From Trichobilharzia regenti (taxonomy: Eukaryota > Platyhelminthes > Trematoda > Strigeidida > Schistosomatidae), in contig CALYDD020000389.1 of assembly GCA_944472135.2 (NCBI GenBank), positions 1 to 64,000 of the forward strand: a stretch of 64,000 nt of DNA. The letters run 5' to 3'. This document shows, piece by piece, positions 10,520 through 21,779 of this stretch. A program made the translations under genes and the position numbers. The notes beneath the pieces were generated by a model that did no database searches, was not told the origin of the DNA, and worked only from the letters and a program-made list of their open reading frames with translations. Every line of letters begins with the position of its first letter. The stretch's first letter is position 1.

Positions 10520-11025
10520 TGAGATGGAAAACTGGAGACCCGTTGATAAAATTCTACTCATGCTATCCGAATCTCAAATCACAACGGAACACGATCAAAT
10601 GTGTACTATTAAATTCTTAGTGAAACGAACTGATGCCACAATCGAAAGTTTTACATTTAAAATGTCTTCATGGACAGGACAGTACAAACTTTTCAAAAGT
10701 CTTGCTCCAGTTCAGTATGAAAAGACACTAGTCAGAACACTGTTCGATAGAGCACAAAATTTGGTCTGACAGTATAGGCTTACATGAGGAAGAGGCTTAG
10801 AAGAATATTTTATCTAAGGATTCATATCCTGAGAATTTCTTTAATAAATACTCCAAACAAATTAGCCCATGATAAACTGTTCAAAGAGTTCCGAAGAAAT
10901 CCGTTTATATCAATTTTCTATTCACTGGAGATGATGTGCCTCAATCAGTCAAACAAAGGGCAAATTTAAACTTTAGGCACCACTTACAACCAATCAGTAA
11001 ACGACCTTGAACGGACCATTCACAT
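10520..11025 (+). pseudogene. Second-family PLE: end of reverse transcriptase and linker
   Basis: A frame from 10524 reads through MSSWTGQYKLFKSLAPVQYE and LVRTLFDRAQ, the conserved post-RT block of PLEs. After frameshifts a second frame near 10905-11000 reads INFLFTGDDVPQSVKQRA, the FTGDD block of the linker. The endonuclease of apparently the same element follows at 12170-12545, beyond about 1.1 kb of inserted DNA. The sequence is clearly different from the intact PLE just to its left. Confidence 0.7.
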
Positions 11026-11249
11026 CAAATAGTCATATATGATGAACGGAATTGTATATTTATAGAAAAAAAGCATAAAATAGAGAATAAAAAAGTTACA
11101 TTGGATATCTTTCTCGGATATGTGAGAGAAACATCTCCCAGTTTAACATGGGACTGTCAATGGAGAAGTTACACCATATCCTGTACATATATTCATCGAA
11201 ATGACTATAAATGAGATCCTTTTGAGATCCATTTATAGCCCTTTTTATA

Positions 11250-11462
11250 TTTTATTTTTGATTTTTGATTTACAGCTTGATTCCACACTGCATTTTCGGT
11301 ACAAGTATGGAATTTTCAGCATGGATATCGGCAGCCTAAATTTTGCAGGCCGACCATAGATATCAGATGTGCGTCGGTGCGGGCTCGAACCCCGGACCAT
11401 GTGCATGGTCGGCGAGAGTCCTAACCACTGTGCCACCGACGCACATTGTGCCACCGACGCCC
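11250..11462 (-). repeat. tRNA-derived SINE (copy 2, better preserved)
   Basis: On the minus strand this starts GCGTCGGTGGCACAGTGG, with A-box-like TGGCACAGTGGTTAGGA (about 11418-11434) and B-box-like GGTTCGAGCCC (11381-11391). The unrelated body shared with the copy at 3.9 kb follows, then the tail GCTGAAAATTCCATACTTG and A-rich 3' end at 11250-11265. The first head bases are partly duplicated at 11435-11460. The boxes suggest RNA polymerase III transcription from an internal promoter. It lies in the gap that separates the two halves of the second-family PLE, so it may have inserted later. Confidence 0.82.
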
Positions 11463-12160
11463 CAAAATCCTTCATCAGAATTTGTACGTGTCCTCGTAAC
11501 GGGATCCACGAATTCACTTGAATGGTTGACTCTATGATGAATATATCCCAGAGATGACAGCGAATTGTAGCCTTTTCACTCGTCCGTGTATATAATTGAC
11601 CCCGCTTAACAAATCTGGTAAGAATAGGTATAAGAGTAGTTGCTTTTCTATCTGTTATCCTTTTGACGAATCCCTTTCAGAGGGAGGTGTCATACAAACC
11701 TATTACCCAAATATTGTTCGCTCGCTGGCGACCACGGTTGTATTTCTTTTTTACCAGCACCGTTTCATCGACATGCACGATAACGTCTTCTCCACCCAGC
11801 AAACAAGTGATTTTCTCCATTTTCCATGATGCGATGTCTCTGCAATGCTGGTACCATTGAAGTGTTGAGAGAAGGCTATTCTCCATTTCGGCAGCTGCTG
11901 CTCTCACAGACTGTTTCAACACCCATTAGTTGCAGATATACAAAATCTGGATTAGGGAGAGAAGCGACCTAGCGAAAAAAATAGCACAACGATGAACAAT
12001 TCGTTCTTTCCGGAGCAACTCAAATCTAGGAAATACTGGAAAACACTAACCTCCTCGAGTTGCAACAATAGCCTTGTAAGGTCACGCATCAGAAATGAAT
12101 CAAGCGCTATACAACATTGAACTGCGTTCGTGAACCTCATTGGATAATCCGCTGGTTGGT
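11463..12160. other. Anonymous DNA between halves of a PLE
   Basis: Several overlapping short frames occur, but none carries a recognisable domain. The segment lies between PLE linker and PLE endonuclease sequence and is probably inserted or decayed material. Confidence 0.4.
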
Positions 12161-12164
12161 AGTT

Positions 12165-12550
12165 AGTGGTGTCGAAAGTTTAACTTAGCCAAACAAAGAC
12201 TCGATAAAGCTATCAAGATGACTTATTATGCTGCAAAACGTGTTTTCCTTAACATCACTAAGCGAGTGCTTCAGCAAACTGGGAAGAATCAGTCGCTAAT
12301 CCTCGACAACTCAAACTGCGTATATAAATTTGACTGTGTCTATGGAAGCAACTAGATAGGTCGCACAGAAAGGCCAATGTGGTTGAAAACTGCTGGATTC
12401 AAAGTTCCAAAAACTCAATAACAAAGCATCTTGTGGAATGTCAACGCTGTCAAGTAAATCACTGTTGTCAGCAGACAAGGAAACAGGAAGATCCTTGCCA
12501 CAGCTGGGGCATTCAGTGTTTATAAACCAGGTCTCTGTGAATCTATGTTT
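12165..12550 (+). pseudogene. Second-family PLE: linker end and GIY-YIG endonuclease
   Basis: A frame near 12324 reads YKFDCVYGSN, stop, IGRTERP, matching the PLE C.CG..YIGRTER signature with a nonsense codon inside it. Downstream the decayed frame ends in a VYKPGLC-like block near 12520-12537. The upstream linker (gactcgataaagctatcaag) matches the minus strand of the PLE fragments inside the 5.19-kb tandem units, so all are one family. Multiple stops make it inactive. Confidence 0.72.
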
Positions 12551-13900
12551 TATTTCTTAATTGTTCAAATTATTCATGTCACCACTTTATTCAATCTCTT
12601 GTTATTATTGCTGATTCACTTGAAATTATATATATTATATATCGTTTCTCATTAATTTTTAATTTTGCTTACTGCCGTTTCAGTCTTACATCTCCCGATG
12701 TGTTTCCATTGATCTATGTATATCCCTGTACATGGAGTATTCAGCTGAATCGTTCCACAGAAATATTGGTGATTACATTTAATCCTGCTTAGCTAAGCTC
12801 TTTTGCTTGTTTTAAATTGATATCTCGAAAAAATTGATTCTAATAACTGTCCTCAGCATGGTGTGATATGCATGGATATGTCGACAAGCAGTAGGGGATT
12901 TTCGGTCACTGCGGTACACAAGATGGAATACTGTGTCAAATATGCAATAATCCTACAAATGAGACAGGCAGAGTATCTGATATGCCACTCACAGATTACT
13001 GCTTCAAAATCAATCGTGTCTGATCAAGTGAAAAGCAGTGAATCGCGCCAAATGCGGCATGAATATGTTCACTCTGGAGTTAGTACATATGACACAAATT
13101 AAATTCGATAATCATACACACACTTCAGAAAAACAGCTAACAGGAGAGCATTATTAACAGTTGTCAGTAAAACTAATTCTATCGTTAGTCTTTGGGGTGC
13201 ACCATATTACTGTGCATAATATGGAACATGGACTTCAGATTATTTATACTTTTCCGTCCTTAATTCTTGGTGGGTAAAACGCCGTCTTTGTTCACGAAGG
13301 ACAAGATCGAGATTGCAATTGTAGTGTAGTCTAGGGAGATATCTTTGATAAAGCACTACACAAAGCTTGTAATGTGATTCATAAGTTGCTTGATTGTAAA
13401 GTATTCAGATAGATGAAAACCTTTGCCACTGCCAGGACAATTCAACCTGTCTGTGTAAGTAGAGATTGAGAGAGAAATCAGTTTCCTTGATTGGTGAACG
13501 TTTCTTACGGCCTTGTGAATGTTGGGGTTTGTTCTTTCATCTTTGAACAAATGAAACGACAGAATCTGTGATATTTGCTATTGACAGGGGACAAATTCGT
13601 CCTAGTTCATAGTGAGGGCTGCTTCGATAATGAATAGGTTTCCGTTGAGTCTTATACGCCATAGTCACAGTCCTCACGTTGCGCGACACAGTGATTATTT
13701 TAATAACCGGTGGAGGTTGATTATGATTGGTGTAAATATTTTGATTCTGATAGGGATATTTGGCGATCTGTTAGCGTAATCGGAACCGCTATATCCATTG
13801 TCATGCTTGGTAAGTTGAGTCTTGTGCGCTATAATTACAGCGCTCACATCGCGCTATTTTTCGACCTTCTGACATTGGAATCTGTCACATCAGATGTCTT
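12551..13900. other. Anonymous DNA with a small imperfect direct repeat
   Basis: No gene is supported. An imperfect direct duplication of about 45 nt is visible at about 13636-13683 and 13811-13858 (gttgagtctt, then a cgc.ata.t.acagc.ctcac core). Confidence 0.4.
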
Positions 13901-14388
13901 TGTAATAATAATAATAATGATTTACTTTATTCCAAAAACAGTACTTGTGATACAGAATGGAATTTTCAGCATTAATCACAATATTGCATCTAATTTCCTC
14001 AAATTATAAATAAAATTAATCACACAGAAAATTCTCCACATTTACAATAGAGGTAGTGTCAAAAACATGCAGCATATAAAATGGAAATAGCAATAATAAT
14101 GATAACAGCTAGGGTAATAATAATAAGAATACAGGTGAAAATTGCCGTTGGCTTGTGCCACACAGTATTGTCAAAGTGATATAGAAATCCTAACATGTTT
14201 AAAAATATTGAATATAATGTTCTTTCTACATGATATGGTGAAGGGAAAAACAAAGATTACAGCCGTCATGGAGATAAGTTGGTGTTTGCAATTATGAGAG
14301 TAAAACAGAGAAGTAACAGGACCATAAATATAATAGAAATAATAAAAGTAAAACTTGAAGGTATGTAAGGATGGATGGAGGAAATTGT

Positions 14389-15765
14389 TTATTTACTAGA
14401 TGAAAAAGGGTTAGTTAATTCTTGCCTGACACTATTTTCATCACATAAAATACGTGCCAAGTATGGTATCATAGAATTCTTATACTTAGACGTGCGAGCA
14501 TACAGTTTTCTGAAGTTACTCCTTGTTCTACCTGAGGAGATGCAAGGTGAAAGCTGAGGGTAAAGCGGATGCTCCAAGTCAGACAAAATCCCTTTAGCAA
14601 ATTTATTGCACGAAGTCAAGTGCCTATCGACAACGACGTTAACTATGTGGTCCACTGGGACACCACTCACCCTACTGACAGTCTTCAGTATTCTACGAAT
14701 TGTGACATAGTCTTTTTTAAGCAAACCAGGAAAGAATAAGGGTGAGCAATAAAGAAGAATAGGTAGGATGCAAGAGTTTACGAACTGTAAGAGGAGGAGG
14801 GGTTGAGTTATACCCGAGTGTCTTAACTTCTTAATGTAAAATGTCAGGCGGAATATTTTACTGGAGATTGCTAAGACATGGGAAGACCAGGAGAGATCAG
14901 AAGAGAGAATGAGTCCAAGATACCTAATTTCTGATTTGATTCCTATATCATTGTCGTCAATTTTACAACTGTCATGAGAATCGATGACTTCTTTTAACAG
15001 TCGTTTACATCTTAAGCTGAAATCAACAGTTTGACACTTAGAAGGATTCAGTTTAAGACCGTTAGACTCAGACCATTTACTGAGTCCCGACAGAAAGCTA
15101 TTTATTTTAGTACAATCTAGCTGGGAGTTAACAGCCATTGAAACTGTTAAATCATCAGCGTACTTCACAAAGTGTATTTCATCAGAGTGAGGCAAGTCAT
15201 GCAAGAAGAAAGAAAAAAGAAAAGGAGAAAGAACAGCACCTTGAGGGACACCAGCTTCAGTAGGCAATGAAGTGGAAGACTTCCCTTTATATACGGTGTA
15301 CTGCTTTCTATCTGAGAAATAGGAATGCAACCAGTTAACAGCCCAACATTCTGTTTGACTAGCAGCAAGTTTATTTAATAAGATGTCCCTAGGGACCGAG
15401 TCGAAAGCAGATGTATAGTCTAGGAAGGCACAACGGACAAATTTAGCCCCCTTGTCTAGACTGGAAGCAATGTTATGATATAAGACGGCAGCTGCATCTA
15501 AAGTGCTTCTACTGTGCTTATAGGCAAATTGTTTAGGGTCATTAAAGGATTTAAGCGAAGGTACAAGACTAAGTAAAAGTAATTTCTCCATAGTTTTCAA
15601 AAAAGGAGACGTAATAGCAATGGGTCTAAATTTGACACATGCTTCAGTAGAAGATTTAGGTATTGGTACAACTTTAATGTCCTTCCAAACGGCAGGCACA
15701 ATATTATCGGAAAAAGATTTGTTAAATAGATCAGTAAGAGGGTGACACAGAATATCAGAACATTT
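14389..15765 (-). pseudogene. LINE A reverse transcriptase domain
   Basis: The open part begins with Met at 15699 (436 residues), but the frame continues upstream to the TAA at 15766. Motifs visible: KFRPIAITSPFLKTMEK; motif A FLDYTSAFDSVP; GVPQGAVLSP; and KYADDL with the catalytic Asp pair. The protein would reverse transcribe the element RNA at a nicked target. It ends in a Ser-rich tail with stop at 14389-14391. It is clearly homologous to the reverse transcriptase half of the 854-residue ORF at 38122-40686. Catalytic residues look intact; the defect is upstream. Confidence 0.85.
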
Positions 15766-17080
15766 TTAAAAAATAATACTAGGTACATAATCGGGACCTA
15801 AGCTCTGGGAAGGGTTTAGAGACTTGAGGCACTTTTGAACATCATTTGTGTTAAAACCTGGAAAGGGGCTATTATTAACACAAGTGATGCTGGGAAGCAT
15901 GGCATTTGAGGGAGAGTAAATAAAAGATTTGTTAAGAGTACATACATCAGAAGAATATGGAATATTGTTTATCTGCTTACCACCAGTGATTTCCTTAAAT
16001 AGTTTCCACATATTAGAAGGATTTTTGCAGGATATGAATTTCTGGTTATATATTACATTCAACCTCTGCATTTCAGACTTAATTAAGAAGTTAGTTCTTT
16101 TTACACCACTTTTATCTTTCATCTTATACAGTTTTTCCTTCTCTCTACGAAGCTTTTTAAGTTGAGGCGAGGAGAAACGGTCAAATTTGACGAATAGTGT
16201 TTCTTTTGGACAGCAGATTTCAAAACAGAATTTCAGATAGGATGTGATATTAGAGATATTGTCATTAAGTGAATCATCATTAAACAAATCCCATCTTGTG
16301 TCACTGAGCATGTTTCTAAGATGATGTACGTTCTCATTTGAGTAGCATCTGTGAACAACTTTCTTAGACAAGTTTGAGAGGGCTTTACTGTGTAGCTTTC
16401 CGTAAATTTTGGGTAAGACTCGTACAATACAATGATCAGAATTGAAGAGCGGGGCTCTTTTACGAGCTTCGTATATTCCAGAATCATTTATAAATACTAA
16501 ATCAAGTGAAGTATTTTGTCGAGTTGGGAAATTAACAACATTTGCATGGCCCAGCAATGTAATAAAACTGCAGTCGCTGGAGTTGAAGTCTCCAGTCACT
16601 ATAGATAAGGAGTTACCAAACGAAGCAGCAGCAAAAATAGTGAATTCATCAGCGAAGATAGATAGTTCTGAGGGACTGCAACAAGGTGTGATATAGATAT
16701 TTGTGACAAAAATGGAGCTTTACTTAGGTGAGTGTTTAGGTCGACATTTTACAGTTATACAGTCAATATTGTCATTTGAGAATTTGAAGCAGACGCTGTT
16801 GGCAGTAGACCACTGAGAATTAATAAAAGTGGCAACACCACCACCTCTCTTCTTCTTCGAGCTGCATCGGTCTTGTCTGTAGATTGTGAACCCACTTAAG
16901 GAGACTAAATTATCGTCATATGAATCATGGAGCCAAGTCTCTTGAAGAGTGATTACACCAGTATTACAATATACATTTGAGTATAATAGAGAATGCAAGT
17001 AGTTAATCTTGTTCGATAATGACCTGCAATTTGTGCAGTTTGTAACGCTGAGCTCTAAAAGTGTATCTACATAACTCGTT
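15766..17080 (-). pseudogene. LINE A APE-type endonuclease and linker, with in-frame stop
   Basis: The frame runs from TNCTNCRSLSNKI near 17030 through VITLQETWLHDSYDDN (catalytic Glu in QETW). It meets TAA at 16720-16722 and resumes to VTGDFNSSDC and then NSDHCIVRVLPKIYG, the SDH active-site block. It continues as a Lys-rich linker to TAA at 15766-15768. These are the endonuclease motifs of CR1/Jockey-type LINEs. Compared with LINE B, the second stop falls where the intact copy reads VLKKCADIL. Confidence 0.8.
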
Positions 17081-17154
17081 TTGTTTCACATAATCAGTGT
17101 GTTATATACTGTGAGGCTGGATGATTGAACGAGAGGAGGCCTATACACCGCCAG

Positions 17155-17510
17155 ATTGCAGCCCTGATGAAATTGAGTGGCAGCTGCTATAACACGTTTG
17201 TGATGTTTTGATGCAGACGCGTCAGATGGACTTTGTAGTTTTGACTCGAGATTTGAATGTCAGTGTTCGGCATCCAGACTCAGAGGAGACTCGTATAGAT
17301 GGTCAGTGTGGAGTACATTGCCACAGGTCAGATGATGGCGACTGTCTCCTGCAGCTTTGTGGAGATCACATCCTTTTTCTAGCCAGCACCTACTTCTGGA
17401 ACTGTTATTGTCTCCGTTTTCACGATACAGTCGTATTTGTTCATCAACAGCAATATTCGGCAAGTAATTCCTCTTATAGAAACCGCTATGTCGAGCGTAT
17501 CTCATTGGGC
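17155..17510 (+). pseudogene. LINE endonuclease fragment (third family)
   Basis: The frame from 17208 contains DFVVLTRDLNVSVRHPDSEE, a GIDGQ-like segment, and LLQLCGDHILFLASTYFW, matching the central part of an APE-type endonuclease. The usual GDLN is read as RDLN. The inverted copy is at 6685-6905. Near 17510 the same open frame passes without a break into CR1-type sequence, so the 141-residue frame is a chimera of two elements. Confidence 0.6.
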
Positions 17511-17790
17511 CACAACGTTGACATTGTCACTGATAGGCACTTGATGTTATGCTACAAATTTGAGGAAGGTATATTGTCAGACTCTGAGCACCCACTCTAC
17601 CCGCAGCTTCAACCTTCTGTCTCCTCAGGTTAAACAAGAAGTCTTTTCAGAAGACTTTATGCACGTACGTCTAAGTAAAAACATTCCCTTATACTATATT
17701 TGGCGCGTACTTTATGTGATGAAAATAGTGTTAGGTATGAACTAACTAGCCTTCTTTGCACTACTAAATAAACCATTTCCTTCACCCTTA
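17511..17790 (+). pseudogene. CR1-type LINE C-terminal fragment
   Basis: The reading VTDRHLMLCYKFEEGILSD then EHPLYPQLQPSVSSG matches the C-terminal region of LINE A (VDRHLTSCNKFAKGILSD, EHPLYPQL, ISSG) and of LINE B. After a stop, the frame of ARTSKN continues the homology. It points in the opposite direction to LINE A, which ends about 400 nt away. Confidence 0.75.
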
Positions 17791-17799
17791 CATTATCGA

Positions 17800-20600
17800 A
17801 ATTTTTGTTAATGTTTCTGTTATGTTTATTATCCCCTCAGTTTTTTTTTTTTCATATATGTGAACACAATTTTATGTTGAGTTATAACTGCCAATTTTGT
17901 ATTTCCCTAACCATACTATATCAACATGATATTAGGTCCAATAATCCATAACATGCTAACGTTTCCAAACTGAATCGACAATATTCTTCGAAACAAACTC
18001 ACTGCTATTATTATTATTATTTTAATAATCTCAGTTCGTGCTTCAAAAATGTTTGAATATATATCGTGCACGTGGACAAATTCCTCTGGTTAATTTTGTT
18101 TTAAATTTGAATTTAATTTATATTTAAAGTAAATCAGATGCTGAGAATTCCAATCTGTATTATAAGTAATGATTTTGGAATAAAGCACGTTTGACGGCGA
18201 ACTATTTAAAGATGAGGACACTGATGGATTCACTCCACATTGGTGTAACGTTTTCGCTTTACCATAATTTTCTGAACAATCCGGTCGAAACCATGACGAG
18301 AATTTCACCACCGACTGTGAGCAGATGTAGCGGTTGACTGTATGGGAAGGGTGTCCAATCCCTACTTGCACTTCGTTCTAGTTCTCCGTGTCGACCGATG
18401 GGTTGGTACTGACCCACCAGCGAAAGGTGTAGCTGGTAATGTTGGATGCTGGCGCTGGTGGTCAACTAGACTGCTGCTGAATGTGCTCTGTCTAGCGTAG
18501 TTATCGTCGTTGGAGACACGTAATTCACCTACCATCTGCATTATAGTCCGTCTCACTGACACATTCCTTATTACCACATGTGGTTGGCATGCGGCAGCAG
18601 AGCGCAACGCTGTCGCCAGATGCAGCTAAGAATGCCACCTGAGATGCATTGACTGAGCATCAGCTCGACAGAAGCACGAACTACGACGGATCTCGGTGTC
18701 AAATCATCGCTGGCTAGGCACAGCCAGTACAAGCTATTCGGAATTCCAGATGGACAAGGTGAACTGATCACTTCACTGAGATCTTGAATGCGAGTGTCTG
18801 GAATGCAGAATACATCGAAGGCGAGGCTTTCGATGTTCCCACCAGAACTTATTGCTGGCCAATCTCTACAAGCGTCTGAACATTGTGCGTGGACAGCCTG
18901 AACACGACACGCAGTTTCACAGTATCAGTGTTAGCTATCGCACTGTTATCTGAAAACTGCAAAGACAGGCTGAGAACTGAGATAGACATGAGGGGATGAC
19001 GAAGTTGACGACAACAAGAAACGCGACACTAAAACACAAAAGTCTATGAGTAAAATTAGGCTAAAAATAATCGTGTCACTTGAATGGTGATTATTGGTCT
19101 AGAGCATGAGAATGAGCGTCAGATTAGATTTCTTCATTGTTTGTTGTTTAATTTCATTGCAAGTCTGAGTGGTGGATGTTGCCTGGGTGCCGACATCAAG
19201 GTACCTGAGCATTCGACCAGGAATTCCATTCTCAAGGCAGCGGAGCATCACAACTAGCTGAGATCCCATGGTTGCCGGTGACCTATGCAGCTTCATGCGC
19301 CATTGCACCCGTTTGGATCCTAGAGCCAACAGAGTGTAAATCGGCCAGGAGGAAACAGGGATTGAGATGCAAAACCTTCATCTTTGATAGAACCAAGGAC
19401 TACCAAGAAATTCGGTCTCACAGGTCACAACAATGAGGTTGTGAAACAAGATGGACGACACTGGCTCATTATGCTTGTTTAATGATGGGAAGTTTTCGAG
19501 GTAATAATTCGAGCTATGAAAGGGGAAGTGTATTGAGAGAAATTTCTATTAGTCCTGAGTGAGTGGGAGAAACATTTTTCGCTTTTCATCGGCTCTGATA
19601 TAAGTGAGATTTCCTCCCCCATCGACATAATGTTAGCCACCCCTTGCTGAGTAGTGGTTGTCAATGATAAAATTTCTGCCTAAGTCGGTGTGGTCTATTG
19701 ATGTGAGGGTTGGGGTTTATGTTATGCGAGCTAGAACGATTCGTGAAGTAGAAAGAAAACATTGACAGGATAGAAGGAGGTTGAAAAGGCAGAGGTGGTA
19801 TATTCTGCTGACATGAATTTTGAAAGTCCCTTCAACATACAGATAGGCGTCGATTCAGATGTCATTTACTCGCCAACCGTGACAGAAGAGCGCAGGGCCG
19901 GAAAAGCGTGGCTGAAAAGTATTCATGAAACCGAGGTTTGTTGGCTGTGGACTTGTTCTGCCTTTTGTAACAATTACAGTAGGCTTCCGTAGTGCGTGAG
20001 ATTTATTTGAGAGTGACTCCTAGAATTTCACCTAGAGATTTGTCTCTTAATTTGTGTGATCAACTTCCATGCCTTTCGTATTATGACGAATTGTTTCTCA
20101 TGTAAAGAAGACAAAGAACGATTAGAAATTTCCCACTTAGGAAGGCAAATTTAGGTGGGACAGATTTCTTTTCACATAGAGAGTACAGAACCGCAACCAA
20201 TCAATCAGCGGAATAAGTGATCTTGCTAAACGCGTTCACCACAACCATTTATATTCAAGCAAATTACTCCATGAACCAACTGGATGTGGATGAAAATGAA
20301 GTGGTGAACTCCATTTCTCTAACGCACTAAATAATTAGCTGATCTAAATGCATTTCTTCAAACATATATACATAAGTGATTGAAAATAGAAAACAAAGTT
20401 GAAATTTACTCAGTTGTCCGAAATGGTATCTTCTGACACGTCACAAAATGTTATATTATTCATTGGAACTAAGTGTAACTTCACCTCAGAGAATTTGTGG
20501 TGTTCGAAAAATGCGTCTAATTGACACTGGGATTCAATCGAAACATCTTCATATTCATACGAGATACTTATATCCAATCACACTCCAGTCAAAAGAACCA
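17800..20600. other. Anonymous DNA, partly richer in G+C
   Basis: No gene is supported. The part from about 18280 to 19400 is visibly richer in G+C than its surroundings and has several short open frames on the minus strand (18362-18607 and 19099-19329). This suggests an old coding or repetitive element, but I recognise no domain. Confidence 0.4.
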
Positions 20601-21779
20601 CTTTGACTACAGTCTACTTATTTGTAGTTACTGAAATGTAGTAGGAAGCATTACATCTGCAACTTTATCCTCACAAAGCGAGGCAGAGTGGTATCAAATA
20701 ACCTGGTTAATAACAAATGGTCTGAGTAACATTTTCAGATTAAAGCAGCGGAAGTAATTATACCTGGCAGCATTTATGTCGTATCTACAACCAATAAGTC
20801 GCTCTTAATGTCAGTACAGTTTGTTAATGGTACACTTATTATATGTCGAAAAAAATTTCTTGACAGAACCATCAATCTTCATTAGTTGTACTTTTATTAC
20901 TATTATTGTTATTTATTAGGCAATTACCAGTGTTACTTTATCTAGAATATCAACTGTAAAATGTATTCAGCTATTTACTCGCCTATAAGCTCAACTTTTA
21001 TTTCGATTAGGTTACATATCCATTCGCTCTACAGATGTGCAGAAGACAACAACCAGCGGATGCTGCAGAACTTGGAAGCCAATCAACCGATATTATGTTT
21101 ACAAACTAGAAGAAAGACGTCAGTCATCACGAAAACCTGACGATTTACAGAGTATTTAAACTCTGAAATTCCCAAGATTGAGCGGATGAATGTAACCACT
21201 AACGGTGAGGAGAGTGAAATCTCCGATGATAAATCATCATAAGGTTTCTACCAACAACAACTCACTTCTATGGAATGTGCCACTTGAAAAAGGAAAATAA
21301 ATAAATTATGAAACGGTACCAGGTTCTTCCCATTCATTATAAACTACAACAAACTATCGGTAAATGTGGAATATATAATTTTGAGGTAGTAAAGAACCAG
21401 TTTTACAGTTCAAAATGTATACGACATTCAGTTTACATGAATAATGAAAATTTTAGTTTCAGAAGTATCAGCTAACTGCATATACAAATTCTCGGTGCAT
21501 TGTTTGAATATAATGAAATATCTGTCCTCACCAGCCCTATTCAATGACCACAGATTTCACTTGGCATTACTAGTTAAGTGTATAAGTTACTCTTGCTTGC
21601 AATAATCACGTATTTGTTGAAGTGTATCAGGCTTGCGAAGTCATTACACACTTATTCGCATCTAAGCAACACAACTTGCGTTTGTTGTGACACCTTCTGA
21701 GTGATATCACGGTGCGAAATCCAATAGACTATCTCTTTCAGGGACATATTTCTACAAACTACCTGGAAACTATGTAGTC

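Larger units (their letters stand above)
13905..17085 (-). mobile_element. CR1/Jockey-type LINE, copy A, nearly intact frame
   Basis: On the minus strand, endonuclease and reverse transcriptase are encoded in one frame from about 17080 to 14389. Only two in-frame TAA codons break it, at 16720-16722 and 15766-15768, and I saw no frameshift. A 3' UTR of about 480 nt ends in a (TTA)n microsatellite at about 13901-13918. The tail just before it (GCTGAAAATTCC...) is shared with the other LINE and with the SINEs. The 5' end appears truncated near 17085. The two stops make it defective. Confidence 0.85.

Noticed and set aside
11413..11434. Functional tRNA gene
   Set aside because: A and B boxes are present, but the sequence continues into a SINE body and no cloverleaf with acceptor stem is closed.
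18280..19400. Possible old LINE or gene
   Set aside because: The G+C shift is visible, but no reverse transcriptase, endonuclease or other motif could be read in any frame.
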